Source of the DNA: Pseudomonadota bacterium
GTDB taxonomy: Bacteria; Desulfobacterota; Desulfobulbia; Desulfobulbales; JAGXFP01
Assembly (NCBI GenBank): GCA_018814305.1
Contig: JAHJAA010000044.1
Coordinates: 1-64,000 of the forward strand
Direction: 5' to 3'
DNA length: 64,000 bases
The notes beneath the pieces were generated by a model. The model was not told where the DNA came from, made no database searches, and worked only from the letters and a program-made list of their open reading frames with translations. The translations under genes were made by a program, and so were the position numbers. Below, in pieces: positions 33,467 to 41,609 of this stretch (position 1 is its first letter; each line of letters begins with the position of its first letter).

Positions 33467-34255
33467 TCATATAGTGATTTTTTGAATTAATGCACGGACC
33501 TTGGTGCCATGGTGGATATGATTATATAAGAAATTGAAAATCGCTTTAGTGGAATACGATTCCCATTTTACTAATCTAAAATTGCACTTATCAATCAAGT
33601 AACTAAAAGATTCTCTGGAAAATTCATTACAGTGACCAGGTCTATAATCTACCGGGTACTTTTTCTTGTATAAGTTTAATTTTGTCATGAAGAGTTTTGT
33701 TTTAAAAGAGATCGAGTTGATGTTCGGAAACTCAAGGAGAGCATATCCATCGTCATTTAATAATTTGCTTATATTGTTCATCGCTGAAATAGAATCAGGA
33801 AGATGTTCTAAAACATGTCTTAAGGATATTAGATCAAATTTTTCTTGAAAATTTTCTATTTCTTGAAAATTTTTAACATCTACTTTTATGTTTAGAACAG
33901 AATTGACCTGTTCAGCTAATTTTTCTGATAATTCCAGTCCTTTGACTTCCCATCCATCTTTATGGGCATAATGGAGTAAAGATCCATTTCCACATCCAAT
34001 ATCCAGGAATTTTCCTTTTGGGAGGTTGTTTTTTTTAATAAAACAGTAAGTGTTTATAGTTCCTTTGTTCTTTTTGGTGTCAAAGGGGTCAATGTATTCA
34101 GTAGCATATTTTTTTTGATTATTGATATGGTTTAAATTTGCAAGGTCAAGATTTACTAATTTGCAATTATTGCATTTGTAGAAAATGAATTGGTCCTTGT
34201 TTCCTTGTCGATAATATATGGAAAGATTTGTATCGTTACATAATCTGCATTTCAT
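33467..34255 (-). CDS. SAM-dependent methyltransferase with N-terminal zinc ribbon, AT-rich
   Basis: A 262-residue protein. The N-terminus has two cysteine pairs (CRLC, CNNC at residues ~3 and ~28) of a zinc ribbon. The class I methyltransferase core begins at FLDIGCGNGSLLHYA (~92) and continues with LISLRHVLEHLPDSISAM (~145). This is the architecture of methyltransferases that act on sugar nucleotides or glycans. The gene is strikingly AT-rich and uses AT-ending codons unlike its neighbours, which suggests later acquisition into the operon. The 140 bases after it (34256-34395) are also AT-rich. Confidence 0.85.
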   Translation of the reverse strand: MKCRLCNDTNLSIYYRQGNKDQFIFYKCNNCKLVNLDLANLNHINNQKKYATEYIDPFDTKKNKGTINTYCFIKKNNLPKGKFLDIGCGNGSLLHYAHKDGWEVKGLELSEKLAEQVNSVLNIKVDVKNFQEIENFQEKFDLISLRHVLEHLPDSISAMNNISKLLNDDGYALLEFPNINSISFKTKLFMTKLNLYKKKYPVDYRPGHCNEFSRESFSYLIDKCNFRLVKWESYSTKAIFNFLYNHIHHGTKVRALIQKITI

Positions 34256-34395
34256 GCTTCACCTCAGTGCTTTAAACTATTTTTCTTATGAAGATTAATA
34301 AATTCATTGGTCGTTGATTATTTAAATGGCTTTTAAGTGGTATTTTGCGACAAAATTGTTTTGTACCATGGTTAGGTTGATGTGGAGCATACGTC

Positions 34396-35181
34396 TCACT
34401 TTTTTTGATCCTCAGTTGATGTCTCCAGCTTTTGTATGTTTTTGATTTTGTGGTTTTGATAGCGCCGGAGGTACTTGAAAAAATTATCTGTGCTGTTTGC
34501 TTTAGCGATGACATATCCTCTCCAACCGTCCATAAAACCAAGCTTCAGAATATAAGATTTTAGAAAGGCAAGCCAAGATCGTAAGATAATCAATGGAAAG
34601 GGTTTGGCAGGGCCAGCGGCATTTAGTACGGAGTATAGGTCGATTTTTTTAAGAAAGGCACCTACCTCACGGACGGCGTCATGGCGGAAGGAATGGCGCA
34701 AACGACTGATTCGGGTTTTTGGGGTCAGGGCCACCCCCTCATGGACCGGGACAGGATGATAGGCGTGGGTTGACCTGTGATAGATCCGGACCAGCCAATC
34801 GTTCCCCCAGCCGCTGTGTTTGATATGGCGGTCTAGAAAATAATTGTCGCGTTTGAGGGCGTAAACTCTCAGGGGATCGGAGAAGTCGAGACCGGCAATT
34901 TCATCAACCAGTTCTCTATTTAATATTTCATCACTGTCCAGGGCGAGGACCCAGTTGTGCCCGGCCAGGGCTGCCGCTTTATTGCGGGTCGGGCCGAATC
35001 CGATGAAATCGCCGGTGCAGACGGTGACATTGGAAAAACATCGGGCCACCTTGATGGTGTCATCAGATGAGCCGTTGTCAAAGATGACCACCTCGGGAAA
35101 TTGTTCCAGACTGTGCAGGGTCGTCGCCAGGGTCTCAGCGCAATTTTTGGTGAGGATAACGACGGAGAGAGGGATGTTCAT
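34396..35181 (-). CDS. Glycosyltransferase family 2, WaaE/KdtX-like
   Basis: A 261-residue protein with the GT2 start SVVILTKNCAETL, FDNGSSDDT (~35) and the DSDEIL metal site (~85). It resembles WaaE/KdtX, the LPS inner-core glucosyltransferases, including RNKAAALAGHNWVLALDSDE and the VPVHEGV segment (~145). It probably adds a sugar to the heptose region. Its ATG overlaps the stop of the ligase-like gene by four bases, so the two are coupled. Confidence 0.85.
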   Translation of the reverse strand: MNIPLSVVILTKNCAETLATTLHSLEQFPEVVIFDNGSSDDTIKVARCFSNVTVCTGDFIGFGPTRNKAAALAGHNWVLALDSDEILNRELVDEIAGLDFSDPLRVYALKRDNYFLDRHIKHSGWGNDWLVRIYHRSTHAYHPVPVHEGVALTPKTRISRLRHSFRHDAVREVGAFLKKIDLYSVLNAAGPAKPFPLIILRSWLAFLKSYILKLGFMDGWRGYVIAKANSTDNFFKYLRRYQNHKIKNIQKLETSTEDQKK

Positions 35182-36440
35182 GCCACTGCCTCCGGTTGGT
35201 AAGCTCTTGGGTGTTGTGGGCCCTTTGGGGCCCCGGTTGATGCTCCTGGGGTGGGTTGCAGGGAATAGCTGAGATAGATTCCGGTAAACAAGGTGAACAG
35301 CCCATTTGACAGCTGTTTGATCCAGAGCGGCTCACCCAGGCAGGCAAAGAGGAAGAGGGTCACAAATGTCGTCCGCAAGACGCGGGTCGCGGGATCCGGT
35401 AAGGGCATGGTCAAAAAGAGGCGGAAAAAAACCAGACAGAGGAGTAGTCCGACCAGGCCAACCTGGACTGCGGTCTGGATGTATTGGTTATGCATGTGGG
35501 GAAACCAGGCGCTGGCCTGATAGCGGGGCATTGTTTTGATAGTGTCTTGAAAGTCCTGCAGGGCGTCGCCGATCCCGCTCCCCAGTAAGGGACGTTCGCT
35601 GATCATGGCCAGGCCCACGCGCCAGGCGCCAATTCGCATCCCCAGGCTTGAATCGTACTCGGCATGTCTGATTTTAGAGATTTCGTTATACGTTGTAATG
35701 ACCCGTTGGTGGAAGAGCGGATTGGCCTGAAAGGCAATAACGAGAATCATGCCAATGGCACCACAAGCCAGCATGAAGGTTTTCAGACCTGACCTGAAGT
35801 GGACCAACATCAAGGTGAGTAGACCGGCAATGAAGCCGATTTGTCCGGAGCGGCCGTTAATGGAGAAGAGCAGGATCACGATGAAGAAGATCTGGCCGAG
35901 TTTGAGTAGCCCCCGGGAGGATTTGAGGTCTTTTCCCAGGGTCAGGCCCTGGTGGATCAGGATCAGGCCAGCTAGAGCCAGAAAGAAACTGAATTCGATA
36001 TAGCTCATGAAGGGTGAGGGATAGAGGGGAGTGCTGTCCCGATAGGTGAAAAGGCCTGCCATGATGCAGTAGGTGATCGCTGCGCTATAGGTGACTCCGG
36101 CGATAAAGGCTCGGCTCAGTTCCTCAAGGTCTTCCCGGGAACAGCGGGTGGCGATCACCGGGATAAGGCACCAGTAAAAAAAGGTTTTGCTGTTGGAGAG
36201 ACCGAAGGTCAGGTCCCGGGTCCAGAGGAAGGAGAGGAGATGAAATCCGGCGATACCCAGGAGGGCAAGAAAGGTCGGCGACTTTTTGAGCAATCTTACG
36301 TCCGCGCCGATCCCTTTGCGGCAGAGCCAGAGCAAGGGGATTAACATGCCTAACATGCTGACGGCGGTTCGGGAGATCGGCAGGGAGAAGGCGTAGATCA
36401 CCAGGAAATCGTTAATCAGGTTTTTCCGGGTGAGTCCCAT
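35178..36440 (-). CDS. O-antigen ligase-family membrane protein (WaaL-like)
   Basis: A ~420-residue polytopic membrane protein with about twelve hydrophobic segments. A periplasmic loop region (~250-330) contains LFSINGRSGQIGFIAGL and the HMHNQYIQTAVQVGLVG histidine motif shared by O-antigen ligases and polymerases. It probably joins a glycan to lipid A-core on the periplasmic face. The ATG at 36440, sixteen bases after the msbA stop with AAGGAG upstream, is preferred; the longer frame would run into msbA. Confidence 0.85.
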   Translation of the reverse strand: MGLTRKNLINDFLVIYAFSLPISRTAVSMLGMLIPLLWLCRKGIGADVRLLKKSPTFLALLGIAGFHLLSFLWTRDLTFGLSNSKTFFYWCLIPVIATRCSREDLEELSRAFIAGVTYSAAITYCIMAGLFTYRDSTPLYPSPFMSYIEFSFFLALAGLILIHQGLTLGKDLKSSRGLLKLGQIFFIVILLFSINGRSGQIGFIAGLLTLMLVHFRSGLKTFMLACGAIGMILVIAFQANPLFHQRVITTYNEISKIRHAEYDSSLGMRIGAWRVGLAMISERPLLGSGIGDALQDFQDTIKTMPRYQASAWFPHMHNQYIQTAVQVGLVGLLLCLVFFRLFLTMPLPDPATRVLRTTFVTLFLFACLGEPLWIKQLSNGLFTLFTGIYLSYSLQPTPGASTGAPKGPQHPRAYQPEAVA

Positions 36441-36456
36441 GGCTAGGTTTTTCTCC

Positions 36457-38202
36457 TTAAGAAAGCTGGGTGGTGTAGAGGGATTCATAGACTCCCCGGG
36501 CCGACAAAAGCTGATCATGGGTGCCCTGTTCGATGATTTGGCCGTTCTGGAGGACGATGATCCGATCGCAGTTGCGGGTGGTGGAAAGTCGATGGGCGAT
36601 GACAAAGGTGGTCCGGTTCTTCATCAGATTTTCCAGAGCCTTCTGTACTTCCCGTTCGCTCTCGGAATCCAGGGCGGAGGTGGCCTCGTCCAGGATCAGG
36701 ATGGGGGCGTTTTTCAGCAGGGCCCGGGCAATGGAGAGCCGCTGCTGTTGCCCGCCGGAAAGTTTGGCCCCGGCCTCACCGATCACCGTGTCAAACCCCT
36801 CCCCCATCTTCTCAATGAAGTCCAGGGCATGGGCGGCCTGCGCTGCCCCCCTGATCTCATCCTGGCCGCGGTCCGGATCACCATAGGCGATGTTGTTACG
36901 GACCGAGTCGTTAAAGAGGATGGTCTGCTGGGAGACGATGGCTATTTGGCCCCGCAGGGATTTCATGGTGACCTCACGGATATCGGTTCCATCCAGGAGG
37001 ATTTGGCCGGAGGATACATCGAAGAAGCGGGGGATCAGGTTGGCCAGGGTGGTTTTACCTGAACCGCTGCTCCCGACAATGGCCAGAGCTTCACCTTTAT
37101 TAATGGTGAGGTTAATTCCGTTAAGGGCTTTGACTTTCCCGTCATAGGAGAAGGAGACTTCCCTGAATTCGATTTGTTTACTGAGCTGGGGGGTTGACCC
37201 GGCTCCCGGTCGATCGGTGATCTCGGGTTTGCGGTCGAGGATCTGAAAGACCCGACTGGCCGCAGCGATTCCTTGTTGCACAGTGCTGTTAACCCGGCTG
37301 ATGCTCTTGATCGGTTCATAAAACATCACCAGTGAGGCGAGAAAGGCGATAAAGGTACCCGGAGTGGAGACCCCCTGTAAGACCTCGCGGCCGCCATACC
37401 AGATGATAAAGGCGACAAAGATTCCCCCCATCAGTTCCATCAGAGAGTGCGAAAGGCTGGAGTAGCCGGTATCCTTGATTCTCACTGCCAGGAGTGAGCG
37501 AACGACCTTAGCGAAACGGTTCATTTCGTAGCGTTCCATGCAGAAGGCCTTGACGATTCGGTTCCCGGCAATGGTCTCATGGAGGATGCTGGAGATCCCA
37601 GCCATGGTTTGCTGGGCCAGATGGCTGTTGCGGCGATGGAGGCGGCCGAAGACGGTGATGGGAATCAGGGCCAGGGGCAGGAAGATGAAGGAGAAGGAGG
37701 CCAGCTTCCAGTTCATGTAAAAGATGACCCCCAGAAGTCCCAGGGACTGCAAGAGGTCCTTGACGATGCCCACCATGGCCTGGGAGACGGCATTCTGGAT
37801 CAGGGCAATATCGGAAACCACCCGGGAGATCAACTCGCCGGTGGGGGTTTGATAGAAAAAGGCAATGGGCATGGCGTGGAGGTGGGCGAAAACCCTTTCT
37901 CGAAGATCACGGATTACGCTCTGGCCGACCTTTTCCAGGAGGACCTTGTAGCCGTAGTAAAAGATACCCTTGGCCAGAAAGACGCCGATCAGAACCAGTG
38001 GCAGGATATTGAGGGTCGCCTGGTCTTTCTCGATAAAAATTTTATCGATCAACGGTTTGCAGAGATAGGCCTGGGCCGCACTGAAGGCGGCGACCATGGC
38101 CATGCAGACCATGGAGACGGCCAGGAGTCCACGATAGGGTCTCACCGTCTGGAAGATCCGAGCGACAGTGGCTTTCTCCGAGATGAGGGAGATTTTTTTC
38201 AA
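36457..38202 (-). CDS. msbA: Lipid A export ABC transporter, MsbA-like
   Basis: A 581-residue half-transporter: six transmembrane helices (~25-310), then an ATPase domain with Walker A GSSGSGKTTL (~375), signature LSGGQQQR (~478) and Walker B ILILDEATSALDSE (~497), plus the switch histidine in VIAHRL. MsbA flips lipid A-core across the inner membrane. The position at the head of an LPS glycosyltransferase operon supports this over other ABCB-type roles. Confidence 0.92.
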   Translation of the reverse strand: MKKISLISEKATVARIFQTVRPYRGLLAVSMVCMAMVAAFSAAQAYLCKPLIDKIFIEKDQATLNILPLVLIGVFLAKGIFYYGYKVLLEKVGQSVIRDLRERVFAHLHAMPIAFFYQTPTGELISRVVSDIALIQNAVSQAMVGIVKDLLQSLGLLGVIFYMNWKLASFSFIFLPLALIPITVFGRLHRRNSHLAQQTMAGISSILHETIAGNRIVKAFCMERYEMNRFAKVVRSLLAVRIKDTGYSSLSHSLMELMGGIFVAFIIWYGGREVLQGVSTPGTFIAFLASLVMFYEPIKSISRVNSTVQQGIAAASRVFQILDRKPEITDRPGAGSTPQLSKQIEFREVSFSYDGKVKALNGINLTINKGEALAIVGSSGSGKTTLANLIPRFFDVSSGQILLDGTDIREVTMKSLRGQIAIVSQQTILFNDSVRNNIAYGDPDRGQDEIRGAAQAAHALDFIEKMGEGFDTVIGEAGAKLSGGQQQRLSIARALLKNAPILILDEATSALDSESEREVQKALENLMKNRTTFVIAHRLSTTRNCDRIIVLQNGQIIEQGTHDQLLSARGVYESLYTTQLS

Positions 38203-38628
38203 AGAGTAACCTCTGGAAATGAAGGGTCGAGTTCTGATTAGGATCTTTTGGGCTATAGTTCACATCTGGCAACGCTCTTTTTATCCGATACCGGTGCGCC
38301 GTTGTCGGAAAATGTCCGCCCACCAACGTGCGCTCGGCTGAACGAATTGCTTTTTCGGCGCTCGTGTGCCAGGTCTCGAACAGGTAAGCGACCGGAGGGA
38401 GACTCCGAAAATCCTCGTTTCAGGATGGAAACTATATAATAAATATTTGCCCATGACGCAAAGGGAAGCGAGTTTCGGTGAAAAATGAGGAGGAAGGTGA
38501 ATTCAAATTTTTTCCGTATTCCGGTTTGGTTGGTTTCCTGCTATAGTTGCCGCGGAACCGAAGTCCTGGAGAATTTCTTTTGGTGCCGCCTGGTCTGACG
38601 GAATGGTGGTGAAACAGTTGAAACAGGA
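38203..38628. other. Divergent region with palindromic repeat
   Basis: Between msbA and the dehydrogenase gene, this region contains a type 2 repeat (38254-38436). The remaining ~190 bases have no recognised promoter or gene. Confidence 0.4.
38254..38436. repeat. Palindromic intergenic element, type 2, diverged copy C
   Basis: A 183-bp element bounded by tatagttcacatctggcaacg and a right end reading cctcgtttcaggatggaaac, whose complement is the left end with several mismatches. The right end matches the end of copy B. The interior also has the shared cgtgcgctcggct-like core. Confidence 0.5.
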
Positions 38629-39957
38629 ATGAATGTGACCGAACATAAAAAGAATCTGTTAACGAAAATAGCCGACCGGACTGCAGTGGTCGGCGTTATC
38701 GGCCTGGGCTATGTTGGGCTGCCCCTGGCCCTCCACTTTGCCCGGCAGGGTTTCAGGGTACTGGGCTATGACCTGGATCCGGTTAAGATCGGGGCCTTAA
38801 ATCGGGGTGAGTCTTACATTAAACATGTTTCCGGGGCATTGGTTCAAGAACTGGTTGATACTGGTCGGCTCAAGGGGGCTTCACTGGCAAGCGATCTGGC
38901 CGAGGCGGACTGTATCCAAATCTGTGTGCCGACTCCGTTGACCGATAAAATGGAACCGGACCTCTCCTATCTTAACAGTACGGCCGAAATGGTCGCCGGG
39001 GTGATCCGTCCGGGGCAATTGGTAATTCTGGAAAGTACAACCTATCCGGGGACCACCGAGGAACTTCTGTTGCCGCGCTTGTCTGCCGGAGGGCTTCAGG
39101 TGGGGCGGGACTTCTTTTTGGCCTTTTCTCCTGAACGAGAAGATCCGGGCAATAAGAATTTTACCGCCGCCAATACCCCTAAGGTGGTGGGCGGGGTGAC
39201 CGAGGCGTGTCTGGAGGTTACGGTGGCGCTCTATGACTGCATTACCCAGACGGTGCCGGTCTCTTCAACCAGGGCGGCGGAGATGACCAAAATTCTGGAA
39301 AACACCTATCGTTCGGTGAATATCGCCCTGGTCAATGAACTGAAGGTCCTGGCCCATCGGATGGGAATCGATCTCTTCGAGGTAATTCGGGCGGCGGCCA
39401 CCAAACCTTTTGGCTACACCCCTTTTTTTCCGGGCCCCGGTCTCGGCGGGCACTGTATACCCATTGACCCGTTCTATCTGTCCTGGAAGGCCAAGGAGTA
39501 TGATTTCACCACCCGCTTGATCCATCTGGCCGGTGAGATTAATGTGGCCATGCCTTCCTATGTGGTGGAAAAAGTCGCCGAAGGGCTGAATCGTTTCAAG
39601 AAAAGCCTGAATGGTAGCAAGATTTTGATGCTTGGGGTTGCCTATAAAAAGGATATTGACGATGACCGGGAGTCTCCCGGCTACGCCATCATGAAGATGC
39701 TCAAGGAAAAGGGAGCGGAGCTAAGTTATAACGATCCCTGGATTCCCCGGCTCAGGCCCACCCGAAAATACGACTTCACCCTGGTTTCGGTGCCGCTGAC
39801 CCCGGAAATGTTGGCCGAGCAGGATGCCGTGGTCGTGGTCACCGATCACAGCGACTATGATTTTAAAGCCATTGTCCGGCATGCCCGGCTGGTGATTGAT
39901 ACTCGTAATGCCACCGCCAATATTGAGGGGGCAGCTGAGAAGGTTGTTTTGGCCTGA
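38629..39957 (+). CDS. Nucleotide-sugar dehydrogenase (UDP-glucose/UDP-GlcNAc dehydrogenase family)
   Basis: A 442-residue protein. The NAD site VIGLGYVGLPLALHFARQGF lies near residue 20. The central domain has the GPGLGGHCIPIDPFYL motif with the catalytic cysteine (~280). The C-terminal UDP-binding domain begins GVAYKKDIDDDRESP (~340). It oxidises a UDP-sugar to a uronic acid. Its length and KDIDDDRESP segment are closer to the WbpA/TviB group (UDP-GlcNAc(A)/GalNAcA) than to UDP-glucose dehydrogenases. It likely supplies surface glycan precursors to the neighbouring LPS operon. Confidence 0.88.
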   Translation: MNVTEHKKNLLTKIADRTAVVGVIGLGYVGLPLALHFARQGFRVLGYDLDPVKIGALNRGESYIKHVSGALVQELVDTGRLKGASLASDLAEADCIQICVPTPLTDKMEPDLSYLNSTAEMVAGVIRPGQLVILESTTYPGTTEELLLPRLSAGGLQVGRDFFLAFSPEREDPGNKNFTAANTPKVVGGVTEACLEVTVALYDCITQTVPVSSTRAAEMTKILENTYRSVNIALVNELKVLAHRMGIDLFEVIRAAATKPFGYTPFFPGPGLGGHCIPIDPFYLSWKAKEYDFTTRLIHLAGEINVAMPSYVVEKVAEGLNRFKKSLNGSKILMLGVAYKKDIDDDRESPGYAIMKMLKEKGAELSYNDPWIPRLRPTRKYDFTLVSVPLTPEMLAEQDAVVVVTDHSDYDFKAIVRHARLVIDTRNATANIEGAAEKVVLA

Positions 39958-39975
39958 CCTTCCTCACCGATGGTC

Positions 39976-40416
39976 TCAGGTGGGTCGAACCACCTCGATC
40001 AGGTCTCCGGGATGGAGTTCTCCCGGGGTCAGTACCTTGGCAAAAACCCCTTCCTTGGGCATAATGCAGTCGCCGCTCTGTTGGTGGATGGCGCACTTGG
40101 CATGACACTTCTTGCCGATCTGGGTAATCTCAAGTTCTACCTTCCCTGATATCAACCTGGTTCCGATGGGCAGTTCGGCCAGGGCGATCCCTTTAGTGGT
40201 GATGTTTTCGGCAAAGGAACCGGGGACCAGGTCGGGGTTGCCGGCGGCGATCATCTTGTCGACCGATTCCTGGGCCAAGAGGCTGATCTGACGGTGCCAG
40301 TTTCTGGCATGGGCGTCACCTTCGATGCCGTGGTCGGGCCGGACCTCGATTGTATCAACCTGTTGTTTGGTGGTGCCGGTTGTGGTGCTGACGTTGACCG
40401 AAATGATCTGTCCCAT
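39976..40416 (-). CDS. MOSC-domain protein
   Basis: A 146-residue protein that is essentially a lone MOSC domain: IEVRPDHGIEGDAHARNWHRQ (~25-45), SFAENITTKGI (~72) and the conserved cysteine in KKCHAKCAI (~105). MOSC domains bind molybdenum cofactor or mobilise sulfur. It probably handles molybdopterin or sulfur transfer for an enzyme encoded elsewhere. It shares its strand and a close boundary with the CooC-like gene upstream. Confidence 0.88.
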   Translation of the reverse strand: MGQIISVNVSTTTGTTKQQVDTIEVRPDHGIEGDAHARNWHRQISLLAQESVDKMIAAGNPDLVPGSFAENITTKGIALAELPIGTRLISGKVELEITQIGKKCHAKCAIHQQSGDCIMPKEGVFAKVLTPGELHPGDLIEVVRPT

Positions 40417-40442
40417 GGGCGTCCTCTCTCTAATAAATCTGA

Positions 40443-41207
40443 TTATCCGGTTATAAACGAATCGAAGATGGCAAAGGCCTGTTTCACCATGGGAACCTCC
40501 CGGTCCAGTTCCAGGTAGGAGCCTCCGATGATTTCCTGGGCGACCAGTTCTGAGCTGGCCGGCAATAAGCCACCCAGAGGAAGATCCGCTTCAATGACCG
40601 CCTGGTTGATCTTGTCGATGAGTTCGGGGCTCGGTGGATCGGGAACCCGATTGACGATGAGGCAGCGGTGTTTCACCTCTATGGCCAGGGGGCCGGTCAA
40701 CTCGGCAATTCTCCTTGCGGTGAGAATGCCCCGGGCCGAAGGATCGGAGATTACCAATAAATGATCAATGGTCCTCAGATTCATCCGGCTCAGGTGCTCC
40801 ATGCCGGCTTCATTGTCGACCAGGATATAGCGATAGTTTCCCGCCAGATGATCCATGGTCATGGCCAGGTACTGGTTAGCGGCGCAGTAACAGCCGGGGC
40901 CATCGGGCTGGCCCATGGCCATTAGATCAAATCCGGTGGATTCCACCAGGGCTTGGTGAACCTTCATCTCCATGAACTGGTCCCGGCTCATGTTGGGGGG
41001 GATATCTCCTTTCAGCTCTTTGCGGATTGAGCCGATGGTCAGATCGACCCTCATTCCCAAGAGTTCGTTGAGATTGGCGTTGGAGTCAGCGTCAACCGCC
41101 AGAACCGGGGTGAACCCCTTTTCCGTCAGATATTTGATCAGCAGGGCTGATATCGTGGTCTTGCCTGTGCCGCCCTTGCCAGCCATGGCGATGATTTTTG
41201 GGGTCAT
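40443..41207 (-). CDS. CooC-like P-loop ATPase (CO dehydrogenase maturation type)
   Basis: A 254-residue MinD/CooC-type ATPase. It has the deviant Walker A MAGKGGTGKTTISALL (~10), VDADSNANL (~38) and a central cysteine pair GCYCAA (~122), a possible nickel site. CooC inserts nickel into CO dehydrogenase; some relatives serve acetyl-CoA synthase. No CODH gene is in this window. The MOSC gene lies 26 bases downstream on the same strand. Confidence 0.82.
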   Translation of the reverse strand: MTPKIIAMAGKGGTGKTTISALLIKYLTEKGFTPVLAVDADSNANLNELLGMRVDLTIGSIRKELKGDIPPNMSRDQFMEMKVHQALVESTGFDLMAMGQPDGPGCYCAANQYLAMTMDHLAGNYRYILVDNEAGMEHLSRMNLRTIDHLLVISDPSARGILTARRIAELTGPLAIEVKHRCLIVNRVPDPPSPELIDKINQAVIEADLPLGGLLPASSELVAQEIIGGSYLELDREVPMVKQAFAIFDSFITG

Positions 41208-41609
41208 ATGATTCTCCGGAAGTGGAAATAGTTATTGTAAAGATGAAAATAATAGGGGAGATGGCCCCTCTTGTCAATTCGAGATTCGGCAGGCTGCGAT
41301 ATCCTCTTTACGGAAAAGGTCATTCGATGTTGGTAACCGGTTGGGGCTAAAGATCTAACGGTAAGAAGTTCTATCGGGGTTGGGCGACTGTGGTATTCCG
41401 CCAGGGAGAACCGCTAGTTGCGGTTCCCTGCCATCACTTTACCCTTGCAACTTGCTGTTCAGTTGTTATTTTACCCGGACAAAGAGCAGGATGTCGCCCT
41501 CCACGGATAATTTCTTTCGTGGTTGATGGCTTTCCAAAGCCAGAGCGGAAAGAATATACAGGCCGAATCCCTACCGGGGTCGGCCTGCTAGATTTTCAGG
41601 AGAAAATTC
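41208..41609. other. Structured leader region of ileS
   Basis: No gene is seen. Two hairpins on the plus strand stand out: CAGGG/CCCTG with AACCGC/GCGGTT (41402-41430), and an 8-bp CAGGCCGA/TCGGCCTG stem with an inner CCC/GGG (41559-41587) right before the ribosome site. The T-box consensus is not found. The hairpins may be ordinary mRNA structure or an attenuator. Confidence 0.4.

Noticed and set aside
41208-41609. T-box riboswitch before ileS
   Set aside because: The conserved T-box antiterminator bases are not found.
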